Source: Lachnospiraceae bacterium
GTDB taxonomy: Bacteria > Bacillota > Clostridia > Lachnospirales > Lachnospiraceae
Assembly (NCBI GenBank): GCA_017625255.1
Contig: JAGALK010000016.1
Span: 1 to 42,868, forward strand
Direction: 5' to 3'
DNA: 42,868 nt
Shown piece after piece: positions 25,520 through 33,199 of the stretch. The notes beneath the pieces were generated by a model. That model was not told where the DNA came from. It worked only from the letters and a program-made list of their open reading frames with translations, and did no database searches. A program made the position numbers and the translations under genes. Numbering within the stretch: the first letter of the stretch is position 1; every line of letters starts with the position of its first letter.

Positions 25520-27832
25520 CTATTTATCTGCATAATATTCGTATGTCTCCCGGAATACTTCCGGAACTACAAGATTATTATTTTCTCTACGACGAATACG
25601 CAGCTCCCATTCATGTGACTTTTCTGCATAATTTCTTTGCTGTCTTGCCATAGCATCAACAAATGCCGCATTCGTTTTCAATGATTCTCGAATATTTTTA
25701 CTAAATGGACAATATGTAGCCATAATCTGTCGGGATACTTTATTTAATTTCATCGCTGCTTTCGACTCTGAATATATCCATGTCTCATAATCACTGACAA
25801 ATATTTCTCGTGTATTATTCCTTGCCCGTTGAATCTGTGCCCGAATTTTTTCTCTTCTTTCCTCAGACAAATCATGATTTTTACGATAATACTGAATATA
25901 ATCCATATATTCTGATGTAAGAGATTTAATCTGGATATTATTCCATGCAGTTCCCTGTTCACATCTGCAATACTCCCAATGGAATCTGCCAAATGCCTTT
26001 ACAACAGATTTTTCCACCTCATTTTCAGAGAATATTGAGAAAATAAATCGTGCTGGTGTATCTCGTTTTTTACCGGTAATTTCCTGCCACATAGAAGAGG
26101 TTGTACCATATACTGGTGCTAAAATCACATCAGGATAAACACGCTTCATAATATAATCTTTGTCTATCTTGATTTCAGGATTTGTATACAACACCTCTCT
26201 ATAGAAAACAGAAAAATCCTTCTGTTCTAATTCTATAATTGTATCGCAAAGCTGTTTTTTAGTCAGATACAGTCTTTCGATATCACCAAAGAACTGATCA
26301 TTATATAAAATAGGTACATAGGTAGAGAGCTTTCCATTTACCATTTTATTATTGCTGGTAAACATATTGTCAATTTCAAAAATGACCTTATGCTTATTGT
26401 CTGCAAGCAATTCTTTTTCCTGTGCATCTGTAATCTTTCCACCGCGTTTTTCTTCTCTTAAAAAATCTCTATAATCCCTCTCAAAGGAATCTCTGGAGGT
26501 CTCCTTTTTTCCTTCGTAAATTGCCTTTAACCATTCAGGCATACGATATATTTTGACAGGTAAATCAACATTTTTTTCTTTTACCATATCACTAAGAAAT
26601 ACAAGCTGATCCTCATCTAGCAATCGCTCATCCATATAGCCATAGTTCAAAAAAAGCTCAACCGGCAAAGGTGCATCCTCTGTCTTAAACCATTTAAAAA
26701 TACATCTTTTATATACTGTAAAGAAGAATTTTGTTATCTGTTTTTTCACCTTTCGAACATCATCCTTTGTAGATAATCTATCCGAAGTATTTACAAATTC
26801 GTCGATAACTGATTTGATTTCTTTCTGTTTTTTTTCTTCTATTGCTGCATAATTTAAAATCTGTCCCAAAGAATTTTTTAAGAATTTTAAACATTCTCCC
26901 TTTTCAACTACACCTTCCTCTTCACTAATACTTTCCATTGGTGCATTCAATACAGCTTCTAATGTTTCTTCTATTTTTGCTCTGTCTAAAGATAATTTTT
27001 CTCCGGTTCTTTTTTCTATGAACTTATTAATCTTAAAGATTCTTTCTTTTGTTTCGTCTACACGCATAAAGTGTTCCATCTGAAATTTACCATTTTTCTT
27101 TAACTCTCTTAACAGACGGATTTCTTTATCGAATAAACCATTCTTTTCACTATCAATATATAGCGCATAGATATCTTTTATATATTGTATAATTTCCTGA
27201 CAGGACTTTTGAATTTCTTTTTCAAGATAAGAAATATCTTCTGCCTGATATAATGCCATAACATCACTGTTATAAAAATACTTTTTCTTAATATCTAAAG
27301 GAACTTTTGCTGCCTCTCTATGATAAGAAATCTTTTGCTCCTCGCTATCCATATCCAAAATTTCCTCTGGTATTTCTTTGAGGAAATCTTCTGGTATTTC
27401 TTCACGCATCCCCTCTTTTACTGCCAATTCATAATGCTTTTTCAAAAAATGATAGCAGCTTGTAGCATTGCTTAAAAGTTCTTCTCGTTCTTCAAGATAC
27501 TGTACCATTTCTTTTTCCATGGAATCAATGACAATACCTCTATACTCATAATTTCCATTAAAAAAACTCTCTAATGTCGCAGCATCAAATGCCGGAAATG
27601 CATAAAATATTGCGTCTTCTTCAGCAATATAATCACTTAAATATTCATTAGAAAATACATCTGCAACTGCAATCATTTCTCCTGCTTTTGCAATTCTGCA
27701 GACTTCATTATTTTTTATACGGATGCTTCCTTTTACAACCATTCCGATAAATTTTGTTCTTTCCCCTTTTCGAAAAAGTACTGTTCCTTTTGTAAGCTGA
27801 TTCAATTCCTTCGCTTTCAGAATATTCGCCAT
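25520..27832 (-). CDS. Large protein with an N-terminal cyclic-nucleotide-binding-like domain
   Basis: 770 residues. Residues ~8-105 look like a cNMP-binding beta-barrel (LTKGTVLFRKGERTKFIGMV, GSIRIKNNEVCRIAKAGEMIA), although the Arg/Glu phosphate-binding signature is not obvious. Residues ~110-400 are strongly helical and charged. From ~430 to 770 comes a conserved-looking, mostly helical domain of unknown type, with no recognisable catalytic motif. No membrane segment or signal. GGGGAG precedes the ATG. Its neighbour downstream is the coiled-coil membrane protein. Confidence 0.65.
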   Translation of the reverse strand: MANILKAKELNQLTKGTVLFRKGERTKFIGMVVKGSIRIKNNEVCRIAKAGEMIAVADVFSNEYLSDYIAEEDAIFYAFPAFDAATLESFFNGNYEYRGIVIDSMEKEMVQYLEEREELLSNATSCYHFLKKHYELAVKEGMREEIPEDFLKEIPEEILDMDSEEQKISYHREAAKVPLDIKKKYFYNSDVMALYQAEDISYLEKEIQKSCQEIIQYIKDIYALYIDSEKNGLFDKEIRLLRELKKNGKFQMEHFMRVDETKERIFKINKFIEKRTGEKLSLDRAKIEETLEAVLNAPMESISEEEGVVEKGECLKFLKNSLGQILNYAAIEEKKQKEIKSVIDEFVNTSDRLSTKDDVRKVKKQITKFFFTVYKRCIFKWFKTEDAPLPVELFLNYGYMDERLLDEDQLVFLSDMVKEKNVDLPVKIYRMPEWLKAIYEGKKETSRDSFERDYRDFLREEKRGGKITDAQEKELLADNKHKVIFEIDNMFTSNNKMVNGKLSTYVPILYNDQFFGDIERLYLTKKQLCDTIIELEQKDFSVFYREVLYTNPEIKIDKDYIMKRVYPDVILAPVYGTTSSMWQEITGKKRDTPARFIFSIFSENEVEKSVVKAFGRFHWEYCRCEQGTAWNNIQIKSLTSEYMDYIQYYRKNHDLSEERREKIRAQIQRARNNTREIFVSDYETWIYSESKAAMKLNKVSRQIMATYCPFSKNIRESLKTNAAFVDAMARQQRNYAEKSHEWELRIRRRENNNLVVPEVFRETYEYYADK

Positions 27833-27901
27833 ACAAAACTCCCCTTACATTATTCTTTTACATACTATTTACTGAAATTCCAATTTTTTTCAGTCATTTC
27901 T

Positions 27902-27930
27902 ATTATACTCTCTTTTTTTTTATTCGTAAA
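27902..27930 (-). promoter_or_regulatory. Promoter of the cyclic-nucleotide-binding-like gene
   Basis: -10 TATAAT (27902-27907) and a moderate -35 TTTACG (27925-27930), spaced 17 bp on the minus strand, about 70 bp before the ATG. It partly overlaps the region after the tRNA-Arg terminator. Confidence 0.5.
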
Positions 27931-27937
27931 CAAAAAA

Positions 27938-27968
27938 AGAACTGAAAACAATAATTGCTTTCAGCTCT
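27938..27968 (-). terminator. Terminator of tRNA-Arg
   Basis: Minus-strand hairpin with arms AGAGCTGAAA / TTTCAGTTCT (one G-U), followed by seven Ts, just past the tRNA 3' end. Confidence 0.8.
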
Positions 27969-27970
27969 GA

Positions 27971-28042
27971 TGTTCCCACCCAGAGTCGAACTGGGGACTG
28001 AGACTTAGGAGGTCCCTGTTATATCCACTTAACTATGAGAAC
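27971..28042 (-). tRNA. tRNA-Arg (anticodon CCT)
   Basis: 72-nt cloverleaf on the minus strand. Acceptor GTTCTCA/TGGGAAC with one G-U, D stem GTTA/TAAC, anticodon stem GGGAC/GTCTC with loop CTCCTAA (anticodon CCT), T-loop TTCGACT. Discriminator A; CCA not encoded. Confidence 0.95.
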
Positions 28043-28051
28043 ACTTAGATT

Positions 28052-28080
28052 ATTTTAGCATTCTGCTATAAAAAAATCAA
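28052..28080 (-). promoter_or_regulatory. Promoter of tRNA-Arg
   Basis: -35 TTGATT (28075-28080), 17-bp spacer, -10 TAAAAT (28052-28057). It shares the 14-base TTGATTTTTTTATA with the tRNA-Lys promoter. Confidence 0.7.
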
Positions 28081-28088
28081 TCCATTTC

Positions 28089-28114
28089 GTAACTATTCTG
28101 TATGCTTATAGTTA
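28089..28114 (-). terminator. Possible terminator after the DUF3881 gene
   Basis: Arms GTAACTAT / ATAGTTAC with an 11-base loop lie just past the stop codon. The T-run that follows on the minus strand is about ten bases away and is shared with the tRNA-Arg promoter, so the call is weak. Confidence 0.35.
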
Positions 28115-28129
28115 CAAAACAAGCATCTA

Positions 28130-29005
28130 TCAGAAATTGATATGTCCCTGCATCCATATAGTTCCTTTAAATCTTCTGCCCGGTTTTGGTTCACCTAAAA
28201 GATCCTTTTCATTGATGCAAATATCATAAATCAAATCATTTGTATCCACTGTCATTACACATACTCTTTGATTTGTCAGCTTGTTATCCACATAATAACA
28301 ATTTAATATTTCACCCATTACAGAATACTGATCACTTTCGATACCATATGGCATAAAATAAGAATCTACAATACTCAAAATATCTTCATTCGCAATACGC
28401 TTTGAAATCATAGAATAAGTATCTATATCTTCTAATGTGAGACTTTCGATTGCATCTTCATCACCTTCTCTGGCTGCGGCAATTAAATGATTTCTATTTT
28501 GTGTAACCTTTTCACTTCGTTCAATCTGCTTTTCGCTTTTATTAATCGGCAAAAGAACTTTTCCCGCTAAAGACATTCCAGACAATGTAACAGAAAAATT
28601 AGGTTTAAAATTCTCCTTCCAATGAGACTTTTCCATTAAATATTCTGCAACATTTTGCATATAAAAAATCAATGTTACTCCTACTTTGATATCATCACAA
28701 ATTGCTGCATAAGATTCTTTTTCTGCATGCTTTTCAATTTCAATACTTTCTTCACTGGTGATTCCACTGCCTTTAAAATACGGATAATAGTAATTAATAT
28801 TAAATTCACCATTTTCCATATAATTACCACAGACTACGATTCCGATAGATTCACCAAATTCTTTCGTAAACTCTACAAACTCATTTCCCTGAGAATCTAC
28901 AGCCAAATTCATACTATTTGGTTCTTCTACAACCGTATTTAACAATTCATCCAGCTTTGTATTATTCATTTGTTCAAATCCAATCGATTTTAAAAAATTA
29001 TGCAT
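28130..29005 (-). CDS. DUF3881 family protein
   Basis: 291 residues, soluble, no clear membrane segment. Matches the DUF3881 proteins of Clostridia: N-terminal HNFLKSIGFEQM, then GKVLLPINKSEKQI in the middle and FMPYGIESDQYSVMGEILN near residue 225, an arrangement that often accompanies the partition operon in this group. No catalytic motif recognised. It is 33 bp after the HD-GYP-like gene, so it is probably in the parAB operon. Confidence 0.75.
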   Translation of the reverse strand: MHNFLKSIGFEQMNNTKLDELLNTVVEEPNSMNLAVDSQGNEFVEFTKEFGESIGIVVCGNYMENGEFNINYYYPYFKGSGITSEESIEIEKHAEKESYAAICDDIKVGVTLIFYMQNVAEYLMEKSHWKENFKPNFSVTLSGMSLAGKVLLPINKSEKQIERSEKVTQNRNHLIAAAREGDEDAIESLTLEDIDTYSMISKRIANEDILSIVDSYFMPYGIESDQYSVMGEILNCYYVDNKLTNQRVCVMTVDTNDLIYDICINEKDLLGEPKPGRRFKGTIWMQGHINF

Positions 29006-29038
29006 TCTATTCCTCTTTCTTCTATTTCTGGTTTGAAC

Positions 29039-30079
29039 TTATATTACTCTTATAATCTGAATTTCTTTATTTTCATTCAAATCATAAACTTTATTCTCTA
29101 CTATATTGCCACTCATTTCATCCAATAAATTAATAATCGGACAATCTATACAATTTGTCTGACAGGTAACAACCCCATAGGTATGATCCGATAATTCCAC
29201 TTCTGTACCTACCGGATATTTTCCTATCATAGAAAATAAATCTTTCATCAAATCCTTATCATATTTTTCACCTGCAACTGTCAGAAAATAATTCATAACT
29301 TTTTCAACTGAATATCTTCCACATTCCATTCCTGATATCAAACAGTCAAAAGAATCACATAACTGTATTATTCTGCATTCTATATCTTGCTCCCTTTGTT
29401 TTAACGGAAATCCACTTCCATTCATTTTTTCATGATGTGAAAGAACCATATTTTTAGAAACCTGAGATAACCATTCTTCTTCATCCAATACAGTATATGC
29501 AAGAATCGTATGTTTCTTATATTCAAATATATCCTCTGGCGGCAATTCATCAATTTTTTTATTTACATAAGGAATTGTAATATAACGCAACCCTAAATCA
29601 TGCAGCAAGCATCCTATTGCAATATCTTCCATTCTCTCCTGTGATAAATTTATCTTCCTCGCAACCAGCAAAGAAAATATTGTCACTGAAATCGTATGCT
29701 CATACAAATCTGTTTGCCGATATGGAATATCATATATACAATTCAAATCAATATTATTCACAAAATCTATAATTTCTATTGCTATATCTTTTATTTTACA
29801 GAGCGACCCTTTTCCAGAATATATATGCTTCCCTAATATATTCTGTATCTTTTCTTTGAACTCTGACTTAACCTCCTCCGGTATGATTAAAGAAGATTTT
29901 TCTATAGATTCGTACTTATCTTCTATTTCTACAATTTCAATACCAAGTGGTAATAAAAGATCAATATATTCTTTTTTCAATTCTGTACCGGCTGGTATCA
30001 AAATTGTTTTTTCATCTGTATATATTGGCGAAGCTAGTATTTCCCCACTTTTAATATACTTTACTTCTTTAATCTTCAT
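29039..30079 (-). CDS. Divergent HD-GYP protein
   Basis: 346 residues. N-terminal ~60-residue domain as in 8433-9485, then an HD domain with His128 (EHTISV), HDLGLRY at 160-166, HHE at 215-217 and GSGFP at 221-225. The Lys that usually follows HDIG is Leu here, and GYP is changed to GFP, so the enzyme may be altered or only ligand-binding. The C-terminus has a C306-x3-C310-x2-C313 cluster absent from the other protein. It follows DUF4446 with 25 bp and probably belongs to the parAB operon. Confidence 0.75.
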   Translation of the reverse strand: MKIKEVKYIKSGEILASPIYTDEKTILIPAGTELKKEYIDLLLPLGIEIVEIEDKYESIEKSSLIIPEEVKSEFKEKIQNILGKHIYSGKGSLCKIKDIAIEIIDFVNNIDLNCIYDIPYRQTDLYEHTISVTIFSLLVARKINLSQERMEDIAIGCLLHDLGLRYITIPYVNKKIDELPPEDIFEYKKHTILAYTVLDEEEWLSQVSKNMVLSHHEKMNGSGFPLKQREQDIECRIIQLCDSFDCLISGMECGRYSVEKVMNYFLTVAGEKYDKDLMKDLFSMIGKYPVGTEVELSDHTYGVVTCQTNCIDCPIINLLDEMSGNIVENKVYDLNENKEIQIIRVI

Positions 30080-30104
30080 AATTTATATAGCTCCATTTAG
30101 TGAC

Positions 30105-30602
30105 CTATTCTTTAAAGTTCATTGCCATATCTAAAGCTTCTTTTTCTTCTTCTGACAAAGCTATTATTGAATTTCCATCAATCACTTCTTTGATATATGT
30201 ATAGCAGCCTTCTCTGCTATGCATAGCATTAATAATAAATCCATCATTTATTTCATTTAATAATGCAAGGGAGAAACTTAATTTTCCACCCATTTCATGG
30301 AATGCATCATATTTTACTAAACCAACCTTTTGGAATGTATGCTTCATATTTTTAAAAATTGTTTCAATGTCTGCTCTGTTCTTTTCTGTAGATGCAATAA
30401 TTGTTTCAATCTGATTCATATATCCCAATACAGCTTCTTCAAGAGTCTTTGCATTTTTCCCATCCATAAACATCTTGTATTTCTTTTTTAATTTACTCAT
30501 TTGTACAGTATTTATAATAATCATAAGCAATAATATTACAGAAATAATTGCTAATCCTACTACTATAAAATCTGAATCTATTCCTAAATAATATTCAATC
30601 AT
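30105..30602 (-). CDS. DUF4446 family protein
   Basis: 165 residues. One N-terminal membrane helix (SDFIVVGLAIISVILLLMII), then a coiled-coil-like region (30-85), and a soluble C-terminal domain (VGLVKYDAFHEMGGKLSFSLALL) that is the conserved signature of DUF4446. Members commonly sit next to parB in Clostridia. Function unknown. 16 bp after parB. Confidence 0.87.
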   Translation of the reverse strand: MIEYYLGIDSDFIVVGLAIISVILLLMIIINTVQMSKLKKKYKMFMDGKNAKTLEEAVLGYMNQIETIIASTEKNRADIETIFKNMKHTFQKVGLVKYDAFHEMGGKLSFSLALLNEINDGFIINAMHSREGCYTYIKEVIDGNSIIALSEEEKEALDMAMNFKE

Positions 30603-30618
30603 TCTTCTCTATCCTTTT

Positions 30619-31509
30619 CTATACATGATTAATAGTTTCAAATAATTCAACGATGCGATCCAATTCATCCGAAGAATAGTATTCTATTTCAATTTTACCT
30701 TTCTGGGCATTTTTCTTATTGATAACTACTTTTGTGCCCAAAATTGTTTTCATTTTTTCTTCTAAGTTTTGATAAATTATTTCTAATTTCGGATCAATCG
30801 GATTTTCTTTTTCTGTTTTTACATTATCCTTTTCTGTCTGCAGCTTCTTTACAAGCTTTTCCGTTTCTCTTACATTCAATTTTTCATCAAAAACTTTTTG
30901 TGCAACAGAATATTGTTTTTCTGCATCTTCAATACCTAATAATGCTCTTGCATGTCCCATAGTCAGCATCTCATCAATAAGCATTTGCTGAACCTTTTCA
31001 GATAATTTCAATAAACGCATAGAATTTGTAACTGCTGTTCTGCTTTTTGATACTCTCTCTGCTACTTCATCCTGTTTTAAATGAAATTCATCAATTAGTC
31101 TTTTATATGCAAAAGCTTCTTCAATAGGATTTAAATCCTCTCTCTGAATATTTTCAATTAAGGAAATTTCTACAATTTCCTGATCTGTTAAATCTTTTAT
31201 GATAACCGGAACTTCTTTTAATTTTGCTAATTTTGCTGCGCGCCAACGGCGTTCACCGGCAATAATCGCATAATATTCTTTTTTATCCTGCACGAGTATT
31301 GGTTGTAATATACCAAATTGTTTAATAGAATCTGATAATTCTAATAATGCATCTTCATCAAAATTCTTTCTTGGCTGTTCACGATTTGGTTCTACCTTTA
31401 ATATATCTACCATAACGGCATCTTTACTTGCATCAGTCACTTCTTCTATTGCTATTTTCTGTGGGATAATACTATCTATACCTTTTCCCAATCCTTTCTT
31501 TAGTGCCAT
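30619..31509 (-). CDS. parB: Chromosome partitioning protein ParB (Spo0J)
   Basis: 296 residues. The ParB box is visible (AIIAGERRWRAAKLAKL, about 83-100), the first motif being NREQPRKNF; this is the CTPase domain that clamps on DNA. A helix-turn-helix (DEVAERVSKSRTAVTNSMRLL) follows and a C-terminal dimerisation domain. It binds the parS sites at 32364 and 33167 and recruits ParA and SMC. Six bp from parA. Confidence 0.95.
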   Translation of the reverse strand: MALKKGLGKGIDSIIPQKIAIEEVTDASKDAVMVDILKVEPNREQPRKNFDEDALLELSDSIKQFGILQPILVQDKKEYYAIIAGERRWRAAKLAKLKEVPVIIKDLTDQEIVEISLIENIQREDLNPIEEAFAYKRLIDEFHLKQDEVAERVSKSRTAVTNSMRLLKLSEKVQQMLIDEMLTMGHARALLGIEDAEKQYSVAQKVFDEKLNVRETEKLVKKLQTEKDNVKTEKENPIDPKLEIIYQNLEEKMKTILGTKVVINKKNAQKGKIEIEYYSSDELDRIVELFETINHV

Positions 31510-31514
31510 TTTAC

Positions 31515-32282
31515 TTATATATCCTTTCTATCTATAACTTCTTTTGCTAACATACGATAGCTTTCTGCTCCCGTAGATCTAGAATCATATTTATTAATAG
31601 GTAATCCATGGCTCGGTGCTTCTGCTAATCTTACACTTCTTGGAATGATTGTTTTGTAAATAGTTGTATCCAAATTATTTTTAACATTTTCCACAACCTG
31701 CAAAGAAAGATTCGTTCTGGCATCATACATCGTAAATACAACACCTTCCATCTGAAGTCGTGAATTCAATCTTTTCTGTACCAAATTAATCGTATGTATT
31801 AACTGACTAAGTCCTTCTAGCGCATAATATTCACACTGGATTGGAACTAACACACTATTTGCTGTAGTCATTGCATTTACAGTCAGCATATTTAGCGATG
31901 GAGGACAATCAATAATGATGAAATCATAATCTGCTTTTATATAATCCACCGCATTTTTCAAAATATATTCTTTTTCATTTATCCCCAATAATTCTATCTC
32001 TGCCCCGGCAAGGTTTACATTAGAAGGAATCACACTTAAATTTTCAAACTCAGTTGGTACAATACATTCCTTTATTGTACATTCATCCAACATTAATTCA
32101 TAAATTGTATTTTTCACTTCATTTTTTTCTATACCAAGGCCACTTGTTGTATTTCCCTGTGGATCTGTGTCTATAGTCAGCACTTTTTTTCCACATTCAG
32201 CTAAACATGCAGATAAATTTATAGCTGTGGTTGTCTTTCCAACTCCGCCTTTTTGGTTTGCTACTGCTATTATTCTTCCCAT
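31515..32282 (-). CDS. parA: Chromosome partitioning ATPase ParA (Soj)
   Basis: 255 residues. Deviant Walker A KGGVGKTTT at 11-19, Walker B FIIIDCPPSL, and LAEAPSHGLPI near the C-terminus, all typical of chromosomal ParA/Soj. It binds DNA non-specifically as an ATP dimer and moves ParB-bound origins; Soj also regulates DnaA in Bacillus. First gene of the parAB operon, which continues with DUF4446, the HD-GYP-like protein and DUF3881. Confidence 0.96.
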   Translation of the reverse strand: MGRIIAVANQKGGVGKTTTAINLSACLAECGKKVLTIDTDPQGNTTSGLGIEKNEVKNTIYELMLDECTIKECIVPTEFENLSVIPSNVNLAGAEIELLGINEKEYILKNAVDYIKADYDFIIIDCPPSLNMLTVNAMTTANSVLVPIQCEYYALEGLSQLIHTINLVQKRLNSRLQMEGVVFTMYDARTNLSLQVVENVKNNLDTTIYKTIIPRSVRLAEAPSHGLPINKYDSRSTGAESYRMLAKEVIDRKDI

Positions 32283-32311
32283 AGTATTTCCTTTCTTTTT
32301 GACTAGAAAAT

Positions 32312-32320
32312 ATTATATCA
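32312..32320 (-). promoter_or_regulatory. Extended -10 promoter of parA
   Basis: TGATATAAT on the minus strand, an extended -10 without a good -35. An inverted repeat TCACTAT...ATAGTGA (32318-32324 / 32340-32346) overlaps its upstream edge and a parS site lies 44 bp further upstream, so control by ParB is plausible. Confidence 0.5.
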
Positions 32321-32363
32321 CTATTTTTGATGTATTTCTATAGTGAATAAGTCTTTATTGTGA

Positions 32364-32379
32364 TGTTTCATGTGAAACA
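32364..32379. promoter_or_regulatory. parS site 1
   Basis: TGTTTCATGTGAAACA, a perfect 16-bp palindrome that matches the parS consensus of Firmicutes with one allowed central change. It is upstream of parA. Confidence 0.93.
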
Positions 32380-32398
32380 TTTTTATCTTTGGTTGTGA

Positions 32399-32606
32399 GT
32401 CATAAATATGGGGATAGGTGTTTACAGATGCGGTTGTCCGCAAGTAAGATTTTCTATATATTCTTTTTTATCTATATTGGTAACGGACGAGACCAGCTCG
32501 AACGCGAAATCCATTTCGCTCTCGCTTTAAATCACCATCCAGGTAATTTATCTCTGATTACCTGCTCCCAAATGCACCTGTAAACACCTATCCCCATATT
32601 TATGAC
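32399..32606 (-). repeat. 208-bp structured element with 33-bp terminal inverted repeats (copy 2)
   Basis: Terminal arms 32399-32431 and 32574-32606 match as inverted repeats with a single mismatch. The interior holds hairpins at 32504-32519 (GCGAAA/TTTCGC, loop TGGA on the minus strand), 32530-32548 (loop TGGAT on the minus strand) and TGCGG/CCGCA near 32429-32442. The interior aligns with copy 1 at 1-98 with changed but still pairing stem bases. It may be a MITE-like mobile repeat, a non-coding RNA gene or both. It contains no gene. Confidence 0.75.
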
Positions 32607-33157
32607 AATTTACTTTATCCAATAGAATATAGATTAATGTTTCATTGTGTGGGTAGTATAGATTTTTATATTTTTTGAATATAATAACATATTGTATACT
32701 TATTTTTTTAATGTTGCAATTCATTTAAATTGCATACAATTAACTATATCATCTTACAGTTTAACAAATGTAATATGCATATCATTTTTTATATCAAATA
32801 TTTGCAATTATTTTACTATAATAAATTGCAAATCGACTCTTGTATATTTACAATATGTCAATTTTACAACTTTAATCTTATGTACCTTATTCTGCAATTA
32901 TAATACCCACAATGTAAATATATTTCTAAGTATAGTCTTGTAATCTGGTTCAATGTAGAGGTACATCAATAATGGATTAACAAATAGGGAATATAAAAGA
33001 AATTAGTATTTCTATTAACTATTCAACTATTTGCGCGCATGAACACGCGTTACTAAATCAATTCATCCGTAATACTTAGAAATTCTTATATTTATAATCT
33101 GAACATATCCATCCTGTAGCATTGTCCCCAAAAATGAATCAGGACAGCCCCCTAAAA
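32607..33157. other. AT-rich non-coding part of the partition region
   Basis: Between the inverted-repeat element and parS site 2. Apart from the TGCAATT cluster I find no gene with a ribosome binding site. It contains an isolated G/C-rich island around 33033-33051. No cluster of DnaA boxes (TTATCCACA-like) was seen; only single partial matches such as TTATCCAAT. Confidence 0.5.
32714..32899. repeat. Cluster of TGCAATT repeats
   Basis: Five copies of TGCAATT in both orientations within 186 bp, at 32715-32721, 32728-32734, 32803-32809, 32824-32830 and 32893-32899. The first and second form a local palindrome, and so do the third and fourth. The surrounding sequence is very AT-rich. It looks like an array of protein-binding sites beside the partition locus; the binder is unknown. 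Confidence 0.5.
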
Positions 33158-33191
33158 AAAGAGGAATGTTTCACATGAAACATTCCTCTTT
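33158..33191 (-). terminator. Terminator containing parS site 2
   Basis: A 16-bp-arm inverted repeat (AAAGAGGAATGTTTCA and its complement) followed by seven Ts on the minus strand, ideally placed after the response-regulator gene. Its centre is parS site 2. Confidence 0.8.
33167..33182. promoter_or_regulatory. parS site 2
   Basis: TGTTTCACATGAAACA, the reverse complement of parS site 1, a near-perfect match to the Firmicutes parS consensus. It lies inside the terminator hairpin of the response-regulator gene. Confidence 0.92.
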
Positions 33192-33199
33192 CTAAATAT

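Noticed and set aside
32389..32943. Plus-strand ORFs of 64 and 83 codons in the partition region
   Set aside because: They coincide with the inverted-repeat element and the AT-rich repeat region, lack ribosome binding sites and have no protein-like composition.
32283..33199. Possible replication origin in the partition region
   Set aside because: The region is AT-rich and near the origin cluster, but there is no cluster of DnaA boxes and no dnaA gene; rpmH at the right end implies the origin is beyond 42868.
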